DNA from: Sphagnum compactum
Lineage: Eukaryota > Bryophyta > Sphagnopsida > Sphagnales
Direction of reading: 5' to 3'
Length of the DNA: 64,000 nucleotides
Assembly (NCBI GenBank): GCA_965153455.1
Contig: OZ234493.1
Location: 35,640,213-35,704,212 of the forward strand
Positions 46,274 through 59,684 of the stretch are shown one piece after another. The notes beneath the pieces were generated by a model. The model made no database searches. It was not told the DNA's origin and saw only the letters and a list, made by a program, of their open reading frames with translations. The position numbers and the translations under genes were made by a program. Each line of letters opens with the position of its first letter. Within the stretch, counting starts at the first letter, position 1.

Positions 46274-46811
46274 ATGAGTATGACTAGAAATTTTTGTTTC
46301 TTTTTTTTAACTAAAGCCTACAAACATTTACATTTTGAAAGGCACCAAACGCCTCCCCAAGAAGCAACCTCATTAGAAGATTCATTGTTTGGTGTTTATG
46401 CCACCATTGAAGAAACAAGTGAAAGTTTGTTGGCATTTAAACTTTCATTTTTTTTTCATACATATTTCAACATTGTTGAGATTGCAAGTCCACTCTCGTG
46501 GTGGAAAGCTCATGAACCACAATTATCACATGTTGGGTATTTAACACAACAAATTCTTGGTATTGTAGGTTTTTAAATTGAAATTGAAAACTAATATGGT
46601 GAATATTTTTATTAGTTTGAGAAAATGTTGATTAAGGATAGAAAATTTCGAAAAATTGGTGTTCATTTACAAAAATTGGCCCAATGATGCAAGATTAAAT
46701 TACAAAATGGTGGAAGGATATGTTTCATATTTTTTTGCAGTTGAGGATGCTTTCGTGGATGATAATAGACAACTATTGGTTGATGTAGGATATTATGAAG
46801 ATGCATGGTGA
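46274..46811 (+). pseudogene. hAT transposase C-terminal relic (frameshifted)
   Basis: The first frame (to a TAA at about 46574) contains LSFFFHTYFNIVEIASPLSW then WKAHEPQLSHVGYLTQQILG, the hAT dimerisation region (intact proteins read 'PL.WWK..E..(F/L)P.VG.LA.QIL.I.GSQIE.ER'). After stops and frame changes, 46664-46811 reads FIYKNWPNDARLNYKMVEGY, the next conserved hAT block (KNWPxDxR), and ends at TGA 46809-46811. The segment between, normally SQIETER..FS.AG, is broken by stops. The element is inactive. Terminal inverted repeats and 8-bp duplications were not found. Confidence 0.75.
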
Positions 46812-47680
46812 ATTTTCATAACATGGTTATTTTATTTATGTATTTGAACAAGTCTAAAAGATTTATGTAATTAACTTCTAACATGTGTCTTGTTTTGTTT
46901 TAAATGTTTTGAAATTTCTTTCAAGTTGCAACATTAAGGTCTGAAGAAGAATTGGCTCTTAATAGTTTTCAATTAAAATGCATTGTTATCATGGTTGATG
47001 TTGTCCAAATGGAATGAATTTGAATAGTTTAACTCTTAGTAGTTTATCTTCTAGATCTATGTATTATTCTCATGGCCACATTGTTGGAATGAAATGAATT
47101 TGAGCATTTTGGCATGAGAATCATTTTTGCTTTTGTGAACAAAGTAAACATTTCTTGGCCCCACCGTTTCTTGCCCCTCGTGAGAAGTGTTCACAAGGGC
47201 TTTAGATTTTTGTGAAGCTAAAGATGCCCATAAGTTGGATTTTTGTCAAACACGTTAGGGTAAATTAATTTGTTCTTATGTATTCAAAATATATTCTTCC
47301 AACAAAGTGCTCATGTGCAACCTAATAAATGCACCCCTATGGCTTGGCTGAAAGATAATTATTTTCATTTCAAATAGGCTTACATTCATTTTAAAAAAAG
47401 AATACTCGATACCAAGTGCATATATGATACTACTTGTCATGTTTTGGGGCATTCATACCCATACCCGGGATCCCATTAAAACATGCCAGTCATTATTCAT
47501 ACCCACCTAATACATAAACTCCAAAAGAAATTTGACATTCATATTTCAAAAAAAATAATAATCCCATAATGTGACAACGTTGGGCCACGTTTTGACCTGT
47601 CACATTGGCTTTCTTTCTGTCACCAGGATGCAAAAATTCCCCAAAATAGGTATATGATATATTAGAGTTATCCGTACAGT

Positions 47681-47745
47681 AAGGGAAACAAAACACCAGA
47701 ACCCCCAGTTTGGTCATACATACAAGGAGGCCCAAAGATAGGGTG
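47681..47745. repeat. Dispersed repeat family A, copy 2 (short)
   Basis: Shares AAAACACCAGA..AGTTTGGTCATACA and GGAGGCCCAAAGATAGG with the copy at 4233-4615. Confidence 0.5.
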
Positions 47746-49419
47746 AAGACTTTATGGATAACTCTATTATACCAGCTGGTATTATTACCTCAGGTCCATA
47801 CTAGGCTGGTACAAGGCTGATAGATACTGCCATAGAGGTGATACCAGCCTGGTAAGGTCCTTGACACCAATGTTGATGAGACGCATGTCAACACCAGGCA
47901 CATGCTTGGATGCCAGATCGACACTACAGTACTACTATGGTGGTAACTACTAACTACTTACTACCTCTTTAGCTTTTTCTTTTTTGGGCTACTGAATTAC
48001 TTTATGAGGGGCAATAAGAACAAACAGGGTATGAGTTGTAGCTGTCCTGCTCACAACCAATAGGTGAATGCCACGTCGGAAAATAGTCTCAAAACCTGAC
48101 TCTGGTTTCAGCGTTAGGTTCTGGAGAGAGAGAATGTAGTGACTAAACAAATAATTCTGGGTTTCTGGAGAGGGAGAGGGGGGTTGGGGGGGAACTTGAA
48201 TGGAGTTCTTTGAAAAAGGGAAGTCATGGGACTCATTATTGTTATACAAACAAACTCAAGTCTCATCAAATGTGTCAAACAAAAACAGATGACAAAGGCT
48301 AGTAAATAGGCACCTGGTGTGAGTTTTATCACAATTTAATGCTTGCAGGTAACCTAGACTTGAAGTTCAATGTTGGACTCTGCAGATTGATGATTAATAG
48401 TCCTTAGTAGTAGTCCCCAGATGGCTGGCTATTCAGTGTGTCAGATTGTAACTACAATTTTAGCTTTTCAGTTAGCTTTTCAGAACAGGTCACTTCTTTG
48501 TGACTTATATAATATACAAAGTGTTGCACAAGTAAAGCCCTGGCTGTAAAATAGGAAGGTAGGGTGTTCTTTGCAAAGGGGTAATTAGCCCAAGCCAAAA
48601 ATGGTGACAAACTCTTCTTTTGGGAAGAGAAATTTCATGCAGCCATGGGAAGGCCCAAGCATTGCACTCAAGGTGCCTTGCTTTTGTCCCTTTAAGGTTG
48701 GGGGGAGGGGGAGAGGCCCGGGACTTTTTTCCCTGGTTCCCAATGTGTTCCCACTATGTTCCGTTTAAGGGTTCCCATCAGGTTCTCAATATGTTCCCCA
48801 ACATGTGCTCCATAGCACCTCACTTTTATCCCATATGCTTTGGCAAATGTTGTCCTCCTTTTTCACCTACATATGTGGGCCAAAGGGAAGGAACTCTAAA
48901 CTTCAAAATGGCACCTTCTATTTTGGGGAGCCTCCATAGTTTCAATTTTTTTGAGCGATGGGCCAATCAAGTTGGCTCGTTGCAAAAGTTAAGAATTGAA
49001 CTTGGGAGTCACCTCATCTGATTAATAGGAGAAAATAAATAAGGGGGTTTAGCTAGTAGCTATTACTTACACATTGAACTCTTACTTCACTCAAGATAAT
49101 TAGGAAAAAAAAGAAATTCAATCCACCAAATACATGCAATTTCATTGGTCATAACATTTTGTTTCCTTCACACCTACACACAAGCCCATTCAACACCCCC
49201 TTAATTTTAGCATACTGGTTAAATTTTGGCATGAGGTGGAGCTAACTTGGCTATTTTCAAAAAAAGTTGAAGAGTGGCTATGATGGCAACTTCTCATTTG
49301 TAAATGTTCACATAGTGGCTATAGTGGGAATAATCATAATTGAAAATAGTGGTGTGTTTTGGCAAGGGACTATATTTGGTGATGGCATGGGGTTATTGTC
49401 AAGGGAGTACATTTGGCTA

Positions 49420-49745
49420 CATGGCACCTCATTCAAATACAATGATTCAAAATTCTTCCATGTATGACAAAACATATTTTGCACTTGCATATGGATGGAA
49501 GGAATTAATTGCACTATTTAATATTGACTCATGTAAATGCAATGATTCAAAGTCTTGCATTCAATCTCAAATCTCCTACATCAATGACAAAACACATTTT
49601 ATGCTTGCATATGGATGGAAGGAGTCGATTACACTATTATCACACTTAAATACAATGATTCAAATTCCTACACTCACACTTCTACATGAATGGAAAAACA
49701 CATTATAGTTTTGCATAAAGATGGAGGAATCAATTGCACCATTGC
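49420..49745. repeat. Tandem repeat, about 130-bp unit, about 3 copies
   Basis: The order AATRCAATGATTCAAA, TATGACAAAACAYATTTT, GCTTGCATATGGATGGAAGG, then ATTRCACTATT recurs three times (blocks start near 49438, 49538 and 49653), the last copy being more divergent. Confidence 0.75.
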
Positions 49746-50370
49746 TTACAAACAAACGTGAATTTTGGACAATTGATGTTCATCATTGCCTTGTAAATAT
49801 AAATGTTACAAACATTAAATTCTTATGTGCTTATTGTCCAATGTATATTATTAGTATGATAGTATGAATCACAATGTAATCACCTTAATCTACGACACCA
49901 TAAACTTTCTCAATTTTCAAATTTGTTCATTTTGCAATTACCATAATCACACATCAACATTTAGGAGTTTCTACTACTTCCCCATATTCAATGTCCCTTA
50001 TCCAACACATAAAGGAGCAACAAAAGAAAAAAAAACAAAACCATACAAAACAACAATGAAGGAAAGCCTCTTTTTGCATTTCTTTTTCTTTGAGCTTTTG
50101 CTTCTTAAATTTTTTGTCATCTTTCCCTTCCTTTAATATAGAATGCCTACAAACAAAATCCACAAACAAAATAAACAAGATCAAAATGTTTCTCACAACT
50201 TTGAAAAGAAACACAACCACAAAAACCAAAGATAAATCAAATACCTTGTTAAGTATTATTTTTTCTTTGTTTTGATTTTGTAATTATCATCACACAATTC
50301 AAAAATCAGCTTTACATCACCTAGTCTAGAAACATTGTGATTCACTTTTAACATTCAATTTGCTATCAAA

Positions 50371-52509
50371 CACTACAAGGAATTCGCATATTAATGACTA
50401 GTTTTTTCAACTAATTTTCAATTATAAATGTTACATGTGACTACAATTTGCTTTAGTCACCATAAACAATTCGCATAAAATTTCAGTTGCCAAAGACAAT
50501 ATGTGGAACAATATGTGGCACCAAGCTACAATGATAGTCACATGAAGATGTGACTTACATGAACATTTCATCCATCCAAATTAGCTTACGTGGCGTTGTC
50601 ATTTTGCAACTATTTTTATGATTAAACAATGTAATTGCATTAATTATATAGATATTTTAAAATATTGAATATTTAAATATTAAAAATAAAATTATTATTT
50701 ATGTATTTATATATATTATATTATTCATAATTTCAACTTATAAATTGTTGACACGTGTCATTACGTAAGTTAGACTAAAAGCTTAGTTCAGGTTATTAAG
50801 TAGGCCACCTAGTCTACCTAATCTAGTAGGTTATGTACGGACCAAATATTCTGTCATCTTACCACCATTGACCACAACCCATGTCATTTGTGAGGATTGA
50901 TCCTTGGACCACAAGGATGCAAATCAACTCCTTTACCACCAAACTACTTCACTTTTTGAGACAATATGGCAATGTCCATTTTATTTAACATACTTCATTC
51001 AAAACATTACACAAAACATCATTTTCAATATTTGATATTTTGATATTTTGTCCAAATGACAAATGGCAAAGTTCAATCTTAAAGTTTTTTCAGTAATGTA
51101 GACAACTATGTATTTTTTCTTTCAAAAATGTAAACTAAATTGAAAAGAAAAACACTTGAATTTTGTTATTGAAAACCATTTCAATGACCATTCCTTGGAA
51201 GAAATTAATTCAAGCACATGATTTATGAACGGGAAAAAACTTCAAGTGGATAATATAATAACAAATAAAATTGTATATTTTGTATCTGAAAATTTCATTT
51301 TGATTCTAAAAATTACATTATACAATTTTACTTTTGCATATCATAATTTTAATAATACGCTTGAATTTAGATGTGTGATATATAATTTATTCACATAAAA
51401 TATTTATAAATGGATATCAATACATTATAATATAAATATACTAGAATATATTATATTAATTATATTATTTCTGATGTAAAATATTGATTTAAAATTTCGA
51501 TTTTGATTTTAAATATTAATTAATGCCATATAATTAATTGATTTTATGGAATTATAACTTTCTACTTTTACATTTATAATATATTAAGATTTAAGATCAT
51601 AAATGTAAAATATATTATATATATTTTATAATATATTATATTTTACCAGCTAAAATTAATTTAGGTATATGATATATAACTTAGTCACATAAAAGATTTA
51701 TGTATGGATCATAAATTAACCCTATTACCTAACTTAATAGCTAGATTAATTACATAGTCTACTTAATTAAGTAATTAATTTATACAAAAACATTATCACA
51801 TATTTATTACCCCTATTATTTATTACTTAACCCATGTACATACTTCCTACTATATATCCTACTTAATTATTATTATCTAGCTTAATTTATAAATAGACTA
51901 ATTCCATAGCCTACCTAATTAAAAAACTTTATGATATATCAATTGACATGATAAAATTTAATATTGGAAATTCCACATAAATCATTCATATTTACTATTG
52001 CCATGGGTTCTTTAAAGTTTCACAAAACTCCCAAACCTTACTACACATTTAATGGTTAATTCATTCAAAAAAGCTAAGGAAAAAAATTAGACCACAAAAT
52101 CAAACAACTTCATTGGCCAACAAATTTTTGTTACATTTCATTTCATGTACATTTGTAACTAGGATTTATAGTCATAAATTGAAGTTGAATAAGATGCCAC
52201 ATGGTGTGTAGTGGCTTATGAACCACATCCCAAGTTGCAAAAACAATTACATTTTCATCTATTTTGAAATGCTACTAAAAATAAATGATATACGTTCACT
52301 TTTCATCATCACTTTCATCCAAACAGACATTAGTCACAAGTCATAATTGCATATGTGACTAGAAACCACTTTTTAATTGTTTTTACAACTACAAGTCGTT
52401 TTCACCATGATGTCACAGAGGGTAGTTGCATCAATAGTTGAAAAAATGGTTGATTTGGACATAAGTTGCAAATGTGTGTGGGTTGGTATGGGCAAAATTC
52501 CCTATAATG
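50371..52509. mobile_element. Non-autonomous CACTA-type DNA transposon, 2.14 kb (CACTA-2)
   Basis: The left end is CACTACAAGGAATTCGC; the right end, reversed, is CATTATAGGGAATTTTGC. Flanking triplets are AAA on both sides (50368-50370 and 52510-52512). Subterminal regions carry TGTGACTA/TAGTCACA and TTGCATATG type motifs in both orientations. The interior is extremely AT-rich with no long frame. The last 800 bp are homologous to 44280-45808, supporting this right border. Confidence 0.65.
50894..50950 (-). other. tRNA-like relic within CACTA-2
   Basis: Minus strand: TTTGGTGGTAAAGGAGTTGA resembles an A-box/D-arm, GATTTGCATC an anticodon arm, and AAGGATCAATCCTC a B-box. The stems are imperfect, so it is a relic or a SINE head rather than a working tRNA. 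Confidence 0.3.
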
Positions 52510-55500
52510 AAATGTCACACCTATCACTCACTTTTGAATCAAGTAATGTTTAATCTCCAACAATATAATGTTAAGATTCCAAAACCTCAACAAGTTCCTT
52601 TTAACCTCTACATGAATTATTTACACAATGGCATACACATCACAAAAATTTATAATCACATTCACTTAATTAAATCATGGACAATAACACAATTGAAATT
52701 GAAGACCACGGGCATCAACAAATTCAACCATGAATAACAAATAAAAATTCAAATCTTACTTACGAAAAAGTTGCACAATATATTATTATCTAAATATATG
52801 TTTAAAGAACTTACCGCAAAATCTGTATTAGAATCTTCCAATAATAGGAGTCTTTACAATGTTTAATGAATGCCTTTAAATATTATATTATCAATAAATT
52901 TATTCCAAACCATACCACATGTTTCCATAATATATTAAAAACAATAGCATGAACGTTTTTGGACGACTTGCAACATTGGTATAATCTTTTACAATAAAAC
53001 ATGAAATATTAAACATTATTCACAACTATTGTGGCTATTATTAATGTGATTATACCCAATAAACATTAGGGGATAACTTAAATCAAGAAGATTTTAGCTT
53101 GCCACATTATCTTAACAAACATTCCCATTACTAAATTAAGCAATAAAAAATAGTACATGTCACAATAAGGTCACAATTTTAGGTTGACTCCTATTATGTT
53201 ATTTGCACCTTTAAGTGTTGTATAATACCTATACAAAAAATAACAAAGATTAATTTGAAAATGAAAAAAAAAAACACACACACACACACAACAAATTAAT
53301 GCAAATAGGAACTCAATTAATAAGTTCACACACAAAAATCTCTCCAACAATCCAAATTGTTTATTACATAACATATACACATTGAATGATAGTCACTTCG
53401 AATGAATTAATAAAGAAAACTTGAAATAATTTTTGAATCCCTTACAATTTACAAAGTTACAAACATCTATTTTTCATAAGTAAATAAAGTAATTTGGATT
53501 TTGCATCATGTAAATTGGTCACATTAATACACAAGAATAATGAACCTTAGGAGTTGATTGAAGCCATTATTGTTTTTTTCTTGTGTGTACCTCAACATTA
53601 ATCATTCAAACAAAATCATTCATCCAATGTTCACCCATAATTAATCATTCAAGTTTCAACTTTCCCTCAAGCTTAGAAATTAAAAACAACTAGTGTGAAC
53701 CCGGTGCATAATGCACCCATCAAGCTCCCCCCCGCCCGGTCCTTCCCATTGCCCACTCCGGTTCTTTACCCCGTCGACCCCCCCCCATCCTTCGCATTTT
53801 CCACTCCAATTCTTTAACCCGTTGATCCCCCCCCCCCGTTCCCCTGTTATATATAATTAACTTCCCGCCCCGTGCTGCCCCCCCCCCGCCTCGTTACCAA
53901 GCCCTGTCATAGAAAATGCATTGCCCGGTTCTGCCATAGAAAATGCAGAAGCCGGTTCTGCCATAGAATTGCAGTAGAATTGTCGTGTCAGACAGACGCA
54001 CGCACAGACGTAGTGAATTAATATAGTAGATACAAAGGCCCTAAAAGAAAAAAATCATCAAAAAGATAGAAACAATGGCAACATGCAATGTGAAAAAGGA
54101 AAAAATAGAAATTGAATTCATAATTGCTCTTCAACTTCAAAAAATCAAACATTTAAATTTGAAAACCCACTTCCAACCCCAAATTTCAAACAATGAATAA
54201 CAACAAAGAAAATTTTAAAAATAAAAACAATAACCTATTTTGCATTGTTTTCTTTGTTTTGGCTTCCTCAATGTTCATCACTATTCTTCATTGTGTCATC
54301 TCACATTTTCCTCCTTTTCCTCTCACTTTGGAATAAATAAAAGGATTACAAATCTCTTCCAAATTAAGCCTTCTTCCATCCATACCAAATCTAAATATGA
54401 AAGTTAATAAACAAGAAATTTAAGCAAACAAAAACTCAAGAAATTGAAACAAACTAAGCAAACATAAACTCAAGCAATAATACAAAACTAAGGTAGTTTA
54501 AATATTTACAACAGCCACATCAAAATTGTAGCACATACTTGAAATTTGAGGACAAATCACACCTAGGGCAATCATAAACTCATGTTTTAGGAAGCGACAT
54601 GTTGTTTTTGGCACATGCCTTTTCCACTAAGTGGTGATAGCCCATCTAAAGGTAGCCTTGGTGACATGTCACAAATTTCTAGCACTCAACATTGGATTAC
54701 TAGATAGGATATTTATATCTAGCAAATGAATATGTGAGATACATAGCATCCTTCAACCTTAAGTTAACAAAATTGAAATAAGCATTTTGGGATCAAAGAG
54801 AACATGTTACATATGTCCAAAAACACCAACAAGTCTTTGAACATAAAGTAAGACATAAGGGATCAAACTCTTCCATGCTTGGACCACAATTAAATGGATA
54901 TTGTGATTCTTTGGGGATTGCCTATCATCATGACCTTGTCTACATTACCTATTATGAAGATAGTAGCAACAAATGCGACTTTTGTGGCCTCTAACAACAC
55001 AATATGCATGACCTCTGTCATGCCCCAACTCGAACTATCACACATGTTTTTTCGCAAAATTCTTCATTTTCAACAACTACAAGCTTGGGCTTTGGTTTTT
55101 GTAATTAGTTGACCATGGGGTGTCCATGAGCAAGAAGGTGAAAGAGCACAATGAATTGCATGTATTTACATTTATATTTAATCGGGACATCAACCAAAAG
55201 CTTGTTGAGAACAAAGGGTTGGTCATGAATAGTGTATGCACATGTTCATTCTTGGCATGCGTTGAATCCTTGTTGTAATTGTAAGAACCTACCAGAACAT
55301 ACATTTGATAGGTCTTGCATTTCCAATGGCCAACATCTTGAATCAAATTATTTAGTTTTGGAGCCAAGAGCTTCTCTTTCCCTTCCATGTTAATGCAAAT
55401 TAATTGCATCAAATTAATTGGTGCACTGAACCTTTGCCATCAATGACATTTTCAGCCCATGGTAAGTAAATGAGTAGTCCAACTACCTTGAAACTTTTTT

Positions 55501-58500
55501 GTTCCCTCTTATAATTTCTTCCTCTTAAGGTTTTTCTTTGTATGGTGGCTCTAGATTGCAATAAACAAGAAAAAAAGATGACATATTAGATCACAATGAG
55601 GATTTGAACAACAATAAAAAGTTGAAAATCAAAACCCTAAATACATTACACATGAAAGCTTGCAACAAAACAAAAATGAAAAATTTCAAAATAAGGAAAT
55701 TGGAAATTAAAAGTTCTTAGTTGAAGTTTCCTCAAACAATTTGTAGGTCAATTTAAATTTTGGGCTTTGAAATTTTAAGCATGTTGTGAACTTGGGTCAT
55801 AGAACCCCCAAATTTTGAGTTCCAAGATTCAACTCCTTAATGCTTGAATGCACATTGCACATTGGCAATCATTTTACTCTTGACTCTTGATTTTGAGTTC
55901 TTTTAGCTTTTTAATCTTGATTTTCAAATATTTTCAAATTGAAAATAAAACAATTGAGGCTCAAGCCTCAAACTTCAAAGAAACTTAAAAGGGTAAAACA
56001 AGTTATATATGAATAAGGATTAAAAGGATGAAACTAAGGAGTCAAAATTTAGAAGAAATATGTTTGAATTTGGAGTTACAAACTTGTAATGTGACTATGC
56101 ATAAGAAGAAACCATTAAATAATGCTTTTCAAAATGTTGAATTTGAAGCAAATAGGTTGCAAACATTTTCATTAACTCTTACAATTTCAAGTCAAATCCC
56201 CTTCTCATTATTCCAAATTGTTATCTCACATGTTATATCTCTTCAAGTTTCCAAATGGCCCCCTCCCAAGCCTTAAACCATAATCTTTCATAATTCATTC
56301 AACTACTAATTTCCAAAACAACATTGCAATGGGTAAACACATAAAGCAAATTCAATTTCACAAAATTGATGGTTCCACCAAATTAACAATACCTATTATC
56401 ATATTTATGCAAAAATCAATCTTATATATGTAGAATCCTTATGCACATAGAAATGTTGACAAATTTTTAATATATTTAATTTGTTGAATGCTTGCAAATT
56501 GCCTTCAAAGTGAGGTGTGATCACAAGGAGCTCCATAGTGATGGTAGTTCTTTTGGCGAATAGGCAATGGTTGGGGGAGAGAAAGTGACAATGTCTAGGT
56601 TTAAGATTTCAAAAAGATGCTAATGTTATCGCTTGGAGGCATTAGGTTCAAATGTACCCTAGATTATAACCTCAATTTCACAACAAGGATGTCACATGTT
56701 TAATTATGGGTTTACCTTTTAATGTTTTTTCACCCAACATTTAAGATTGGTCACTTCATTTTTTGAGAGATTCCATATTTTTATTGTTTCTACCAAATTT
56801 AAAGATTGGGGAGTGTTTAGGTGTTAAAGTTTTACACCACCTACGTCAAACAAAATGTTGTTTGGGGTATTAGATGATGGAATTTTTTTTCCCAACCCAA
56901 TAATTACCTAATTTTCTAATATGCACATATTTAAACCACCATACATTTAATTATATATTTTTGTTTGCATTGAATTTTGATACCTTACATTTATTTAATT
57001 TTTAAATTCTAGTACTTGATCAATAAGAAGGATTCTTTGAACATTCTTTTATAGATTTGGAACATATTGGGCCACAATATTTATAACCATAATGTATAGA
57101 TGAAGATAACATTATCGAAAACATTATTACAGATTTTCATTGGTTCATATATTTTGCAAACAAAATGTGCAACCTTGTATCATTGAGGTTTGATACCACA
57201 AATCTATAATGTACATTTTCTTTTTAAATTTAGAACCAATGTATGACAGGAAAACACAAGTAAGATATTTGAAGTTGGTGAATCATTAAGCACGGGCATT
57301 CATTTTATGGAAGCAATCCAAGTGCATTGTATGGTCACATTGTAAGACTATGATGTCATTTATTAAATGAAACAAGTATTGTGGAGGGAATGAACATATG
57401 ATTTAATAAACTATTCAAGATCCACCAACAAAGATTCCTTAATGAATATAATCTAATTTCATTTCACATAGTTTCCTTCACAAACAACTACCACCAAATA
57501 TTAAAAAGAAAATTACTAAGGATGTCAAGCATAGAATTTTGCAAAAAACTAAACATGTTATTTTAATCCATATATGGTGGTCATAGGAGGAGCACCTTGA
57601 AGCACACATGATTTTCAAATGGATGACTTCTCATCACAAGGGTGTGCATTTTACAAAGAGCAACTTGCAACCAACACATCAATATCTTGAAGAATGCATA
57701 AAACTATTTCTAACACCATTCAATGAAAGTTATCACATGTTCATGACACAATTTCCATTTTGTGTTAGGCATATGCAAAACAACATATTGGTGCTATTAC
57801 TTGAACCTACTAACAATTAATACCTAAAATATTTAATATGTATGGGTTTTTAAAACTTTTTAATACCAAAATTTAAAATATACCTTATATTAATTTTATT
57901 TTTTTTAATAACCCTATTGTATAATTAATTAAATTAAAATTTTTATCCAACAACTAATATACGGCACCTTTATTTCTACTCACATTTTTTTTTTAAATGT
58001 CAATTACAATGATTGCCCCCCTCCCTCCTAAGATTTAGATATTAGAATTGAAAAGATGAAATTTTTTAAACATAATTACCTATCTTGTTAAAAGATGTTT
58101 CAACCAGTTTATATTATTTTTCCCAATTTTTGTGATGTAGATAAATTGGTGATCATCTAAAGCCAAATTGGGTATAAAAATATGAAAGTTAAAATATTTA
58201 TGCAACCATGCTTTTGGCTATTTATTGGAACTTAATATAGAATCTAGCAATTTCTTTTTTTTAATCCGACATTTTCGACTAAAAAACTCCCAAAACACTA
58301 ATTTTTCACCATTATGATAACAAATTTTCCATTTGGAAAAAATTTGAACAAAAAAAAAAAACCAAAAAACCAATGGTTCAAACCTCAAACTCATATTAGT
58401 TCCTTTGAAACAATACAATTTTGTGCACCAGGCATCCCACCCCGTGGTTTTTACTAGTGTTGGGCAAGTACTTTGATATATGAGCCGAGTAATATTATAT

Positions 58501-58780
58501 AGTCATCATGTAATTCAAACAAATCCATCACAACCACATGCATTGCAAAATACGGAAATGCATAAATGACGCGCAATGATTTGGGCGGCATAAATGCTCT
58601 TTTTATCCATTTTCAAAAACAATTACCCTCTCTTTGGAAAAGGGTAAACTATGAATTTACATTAGTCGTATGTAGAATAAATACAAGGTAAGTCTGCAAT
58701 ATTGACCAGCTGGGGATAGGGTGCATACTTTATTTACTTTGGTATACACCCACACGTATATTGGGTTAAAAGTCTTGGCC
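52510..58780. other. AT-rich intergenic DNA, no recognised gene
   Basis: Only short, unrecognised open frames. A poly-C island at 53690-54045 (listed separately) and an (AC)n tract at about 53274-53291 are the only distinct structures. The frame at + 57608-57820 is protein-like in composition but I cannot place it. Confidence 0.5.
53690..54045. repeat. Poly-C-rich island, possible retroelement 3' end
   Basis: In strongly AT-rich surroundings this stretch holds several C runs of seven or more (53740-53890), two copies of GCCGGTTCTGCCATAGAA-like sequence (about 53919-53967), and ends with CAGACAGACGCACGCACAGA then CGTAGTGAATTAATATAGTA. Ends of this last type occur at the 3' terminus of some non-LTR elements; that is recall, not a match I could test. 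Confidence 0.4.
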
Positions 58781-58837
58781 ACTCAATACTGATGTTTATA
58801 ACACACCACATTTGGTGGGGCATTTGATGGTTTCCTG

Positions 58838-59010
58838 AGTTTCACCCTGTCTTTCTTTTTTCCTGAGCGCCTCCACTACCGCTACGTAAACTTTCACTGC
58901 TCCTACCTGTACTACAGCTACTATAATTCCTCTCGAACCTTGTGCATTAAATGCTGAGATTCGCCATATCGCGGTCAGTTTCAGCATTTCATACTGAGAT
59001 TTCTTTACTT
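58838..59010. repeat. Dispersed repeat family A, copy 3
   Basis: Shares CCTGTCTTTCYTTTTTCCTG, AGCGCCTCCA, ACTGCTCCTAC, CTCTCGAACCTT, and TTTCAGCATTTCATACTGAG with 4376-4545. Confidence 0.7.
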
Positions 59011-59159
59011 ACCTAATTTTCAAACAAGCCTCATTCCAAAAATAAGAAGAAAAACACTAATTCAAATCCCTTTTTTTCAACCTAAAAGGATGCACTTCTA
59101 ACCAACCAAAACTGGCCACCTGCCATTTTGGCTACAATTTCACAACCAAAATCCATCAC

Positions 59160-59252
59160 CACGTGGCAGTTACGACGCCTCCACGTGGCAGTTCATCACC
59201 TTCTGGTTCCTGTGTAGGTAGATAATGGGGAGTGATGTGGAGCTCACACGTG
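59160..59252 (+). promoter_or_regulatory. Three CACGTG boxes upstream of the PEBP gene
   Basis: CACGTG occurs at 59160-59165, 59182-59187 and 59247-59252. The first two lie in identical CCACGTGGCAGTT contexts 22 bp apart. CACGTG is the core of plant G-boxes/ABREs bound by bZIP and bHLH factors, so light- or ABA-linked control is plausible. They are about 430-525 bp before the start codon. Confidence 0.5.
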
Positions 59253-59684
59253 TTCTCTCCTGATACGTCCACTTGTCGACCAACCAACATAGGCCCTTCT
59301 TGCAGGGCTTGCAAAGAGCCGCCGCTCCCCCCCTTCCATTCCGCTCAAAACTGATCTCCTGTGCTTTGTGCTGCTTCAAGATCTTCATCATTTTTCGGGC
59401 CTGCTGGATCTCGCACTGAAGAATCGAGGAGAAATTGGCAATTTTGTTGCGAAGAAATTGTGCCAGACTTGTGTTTTTTCTTTTGGCTGTCTAAAAGATT
59501 TTGTGATCTGAAGAGTTAAATTCGATTTGGTACATTTTTTTTGTTTACTGGGTTTCAGGGATTTTTGAGAACAAGTGCGCAATTCGCTCTTGTACATAGT
59601 TTTCCTCTTTTTCTTGTTTTGAGCTAGAAGAATAATTCTGTGAGAGAAAGAAATTCGGGAGCTGCTTGCTTGCAGTAAGTAGTA

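Larger units (their letters stand above)
46812..50370. other. Intergenic DNA with repeats, no gene
   Basis: Contains a copy of dispersed repeat A (47681-47745), a palindrome ATACCAGCTGGTAT at about 47767 with further ACCAGCCTGGT motifs, short imperfect repeats around GTTCCCA at 48730-48800, and a tandem repeat at 49420-49745. Open frames are short and unrecognised. Confidence 0.5.

Noticed and set aside
57608-57820. 70-codon frame with protein-like composition
   Set aside because: No family recognised, no flanking exons or splice pattern, and the surrounding frames are broken.
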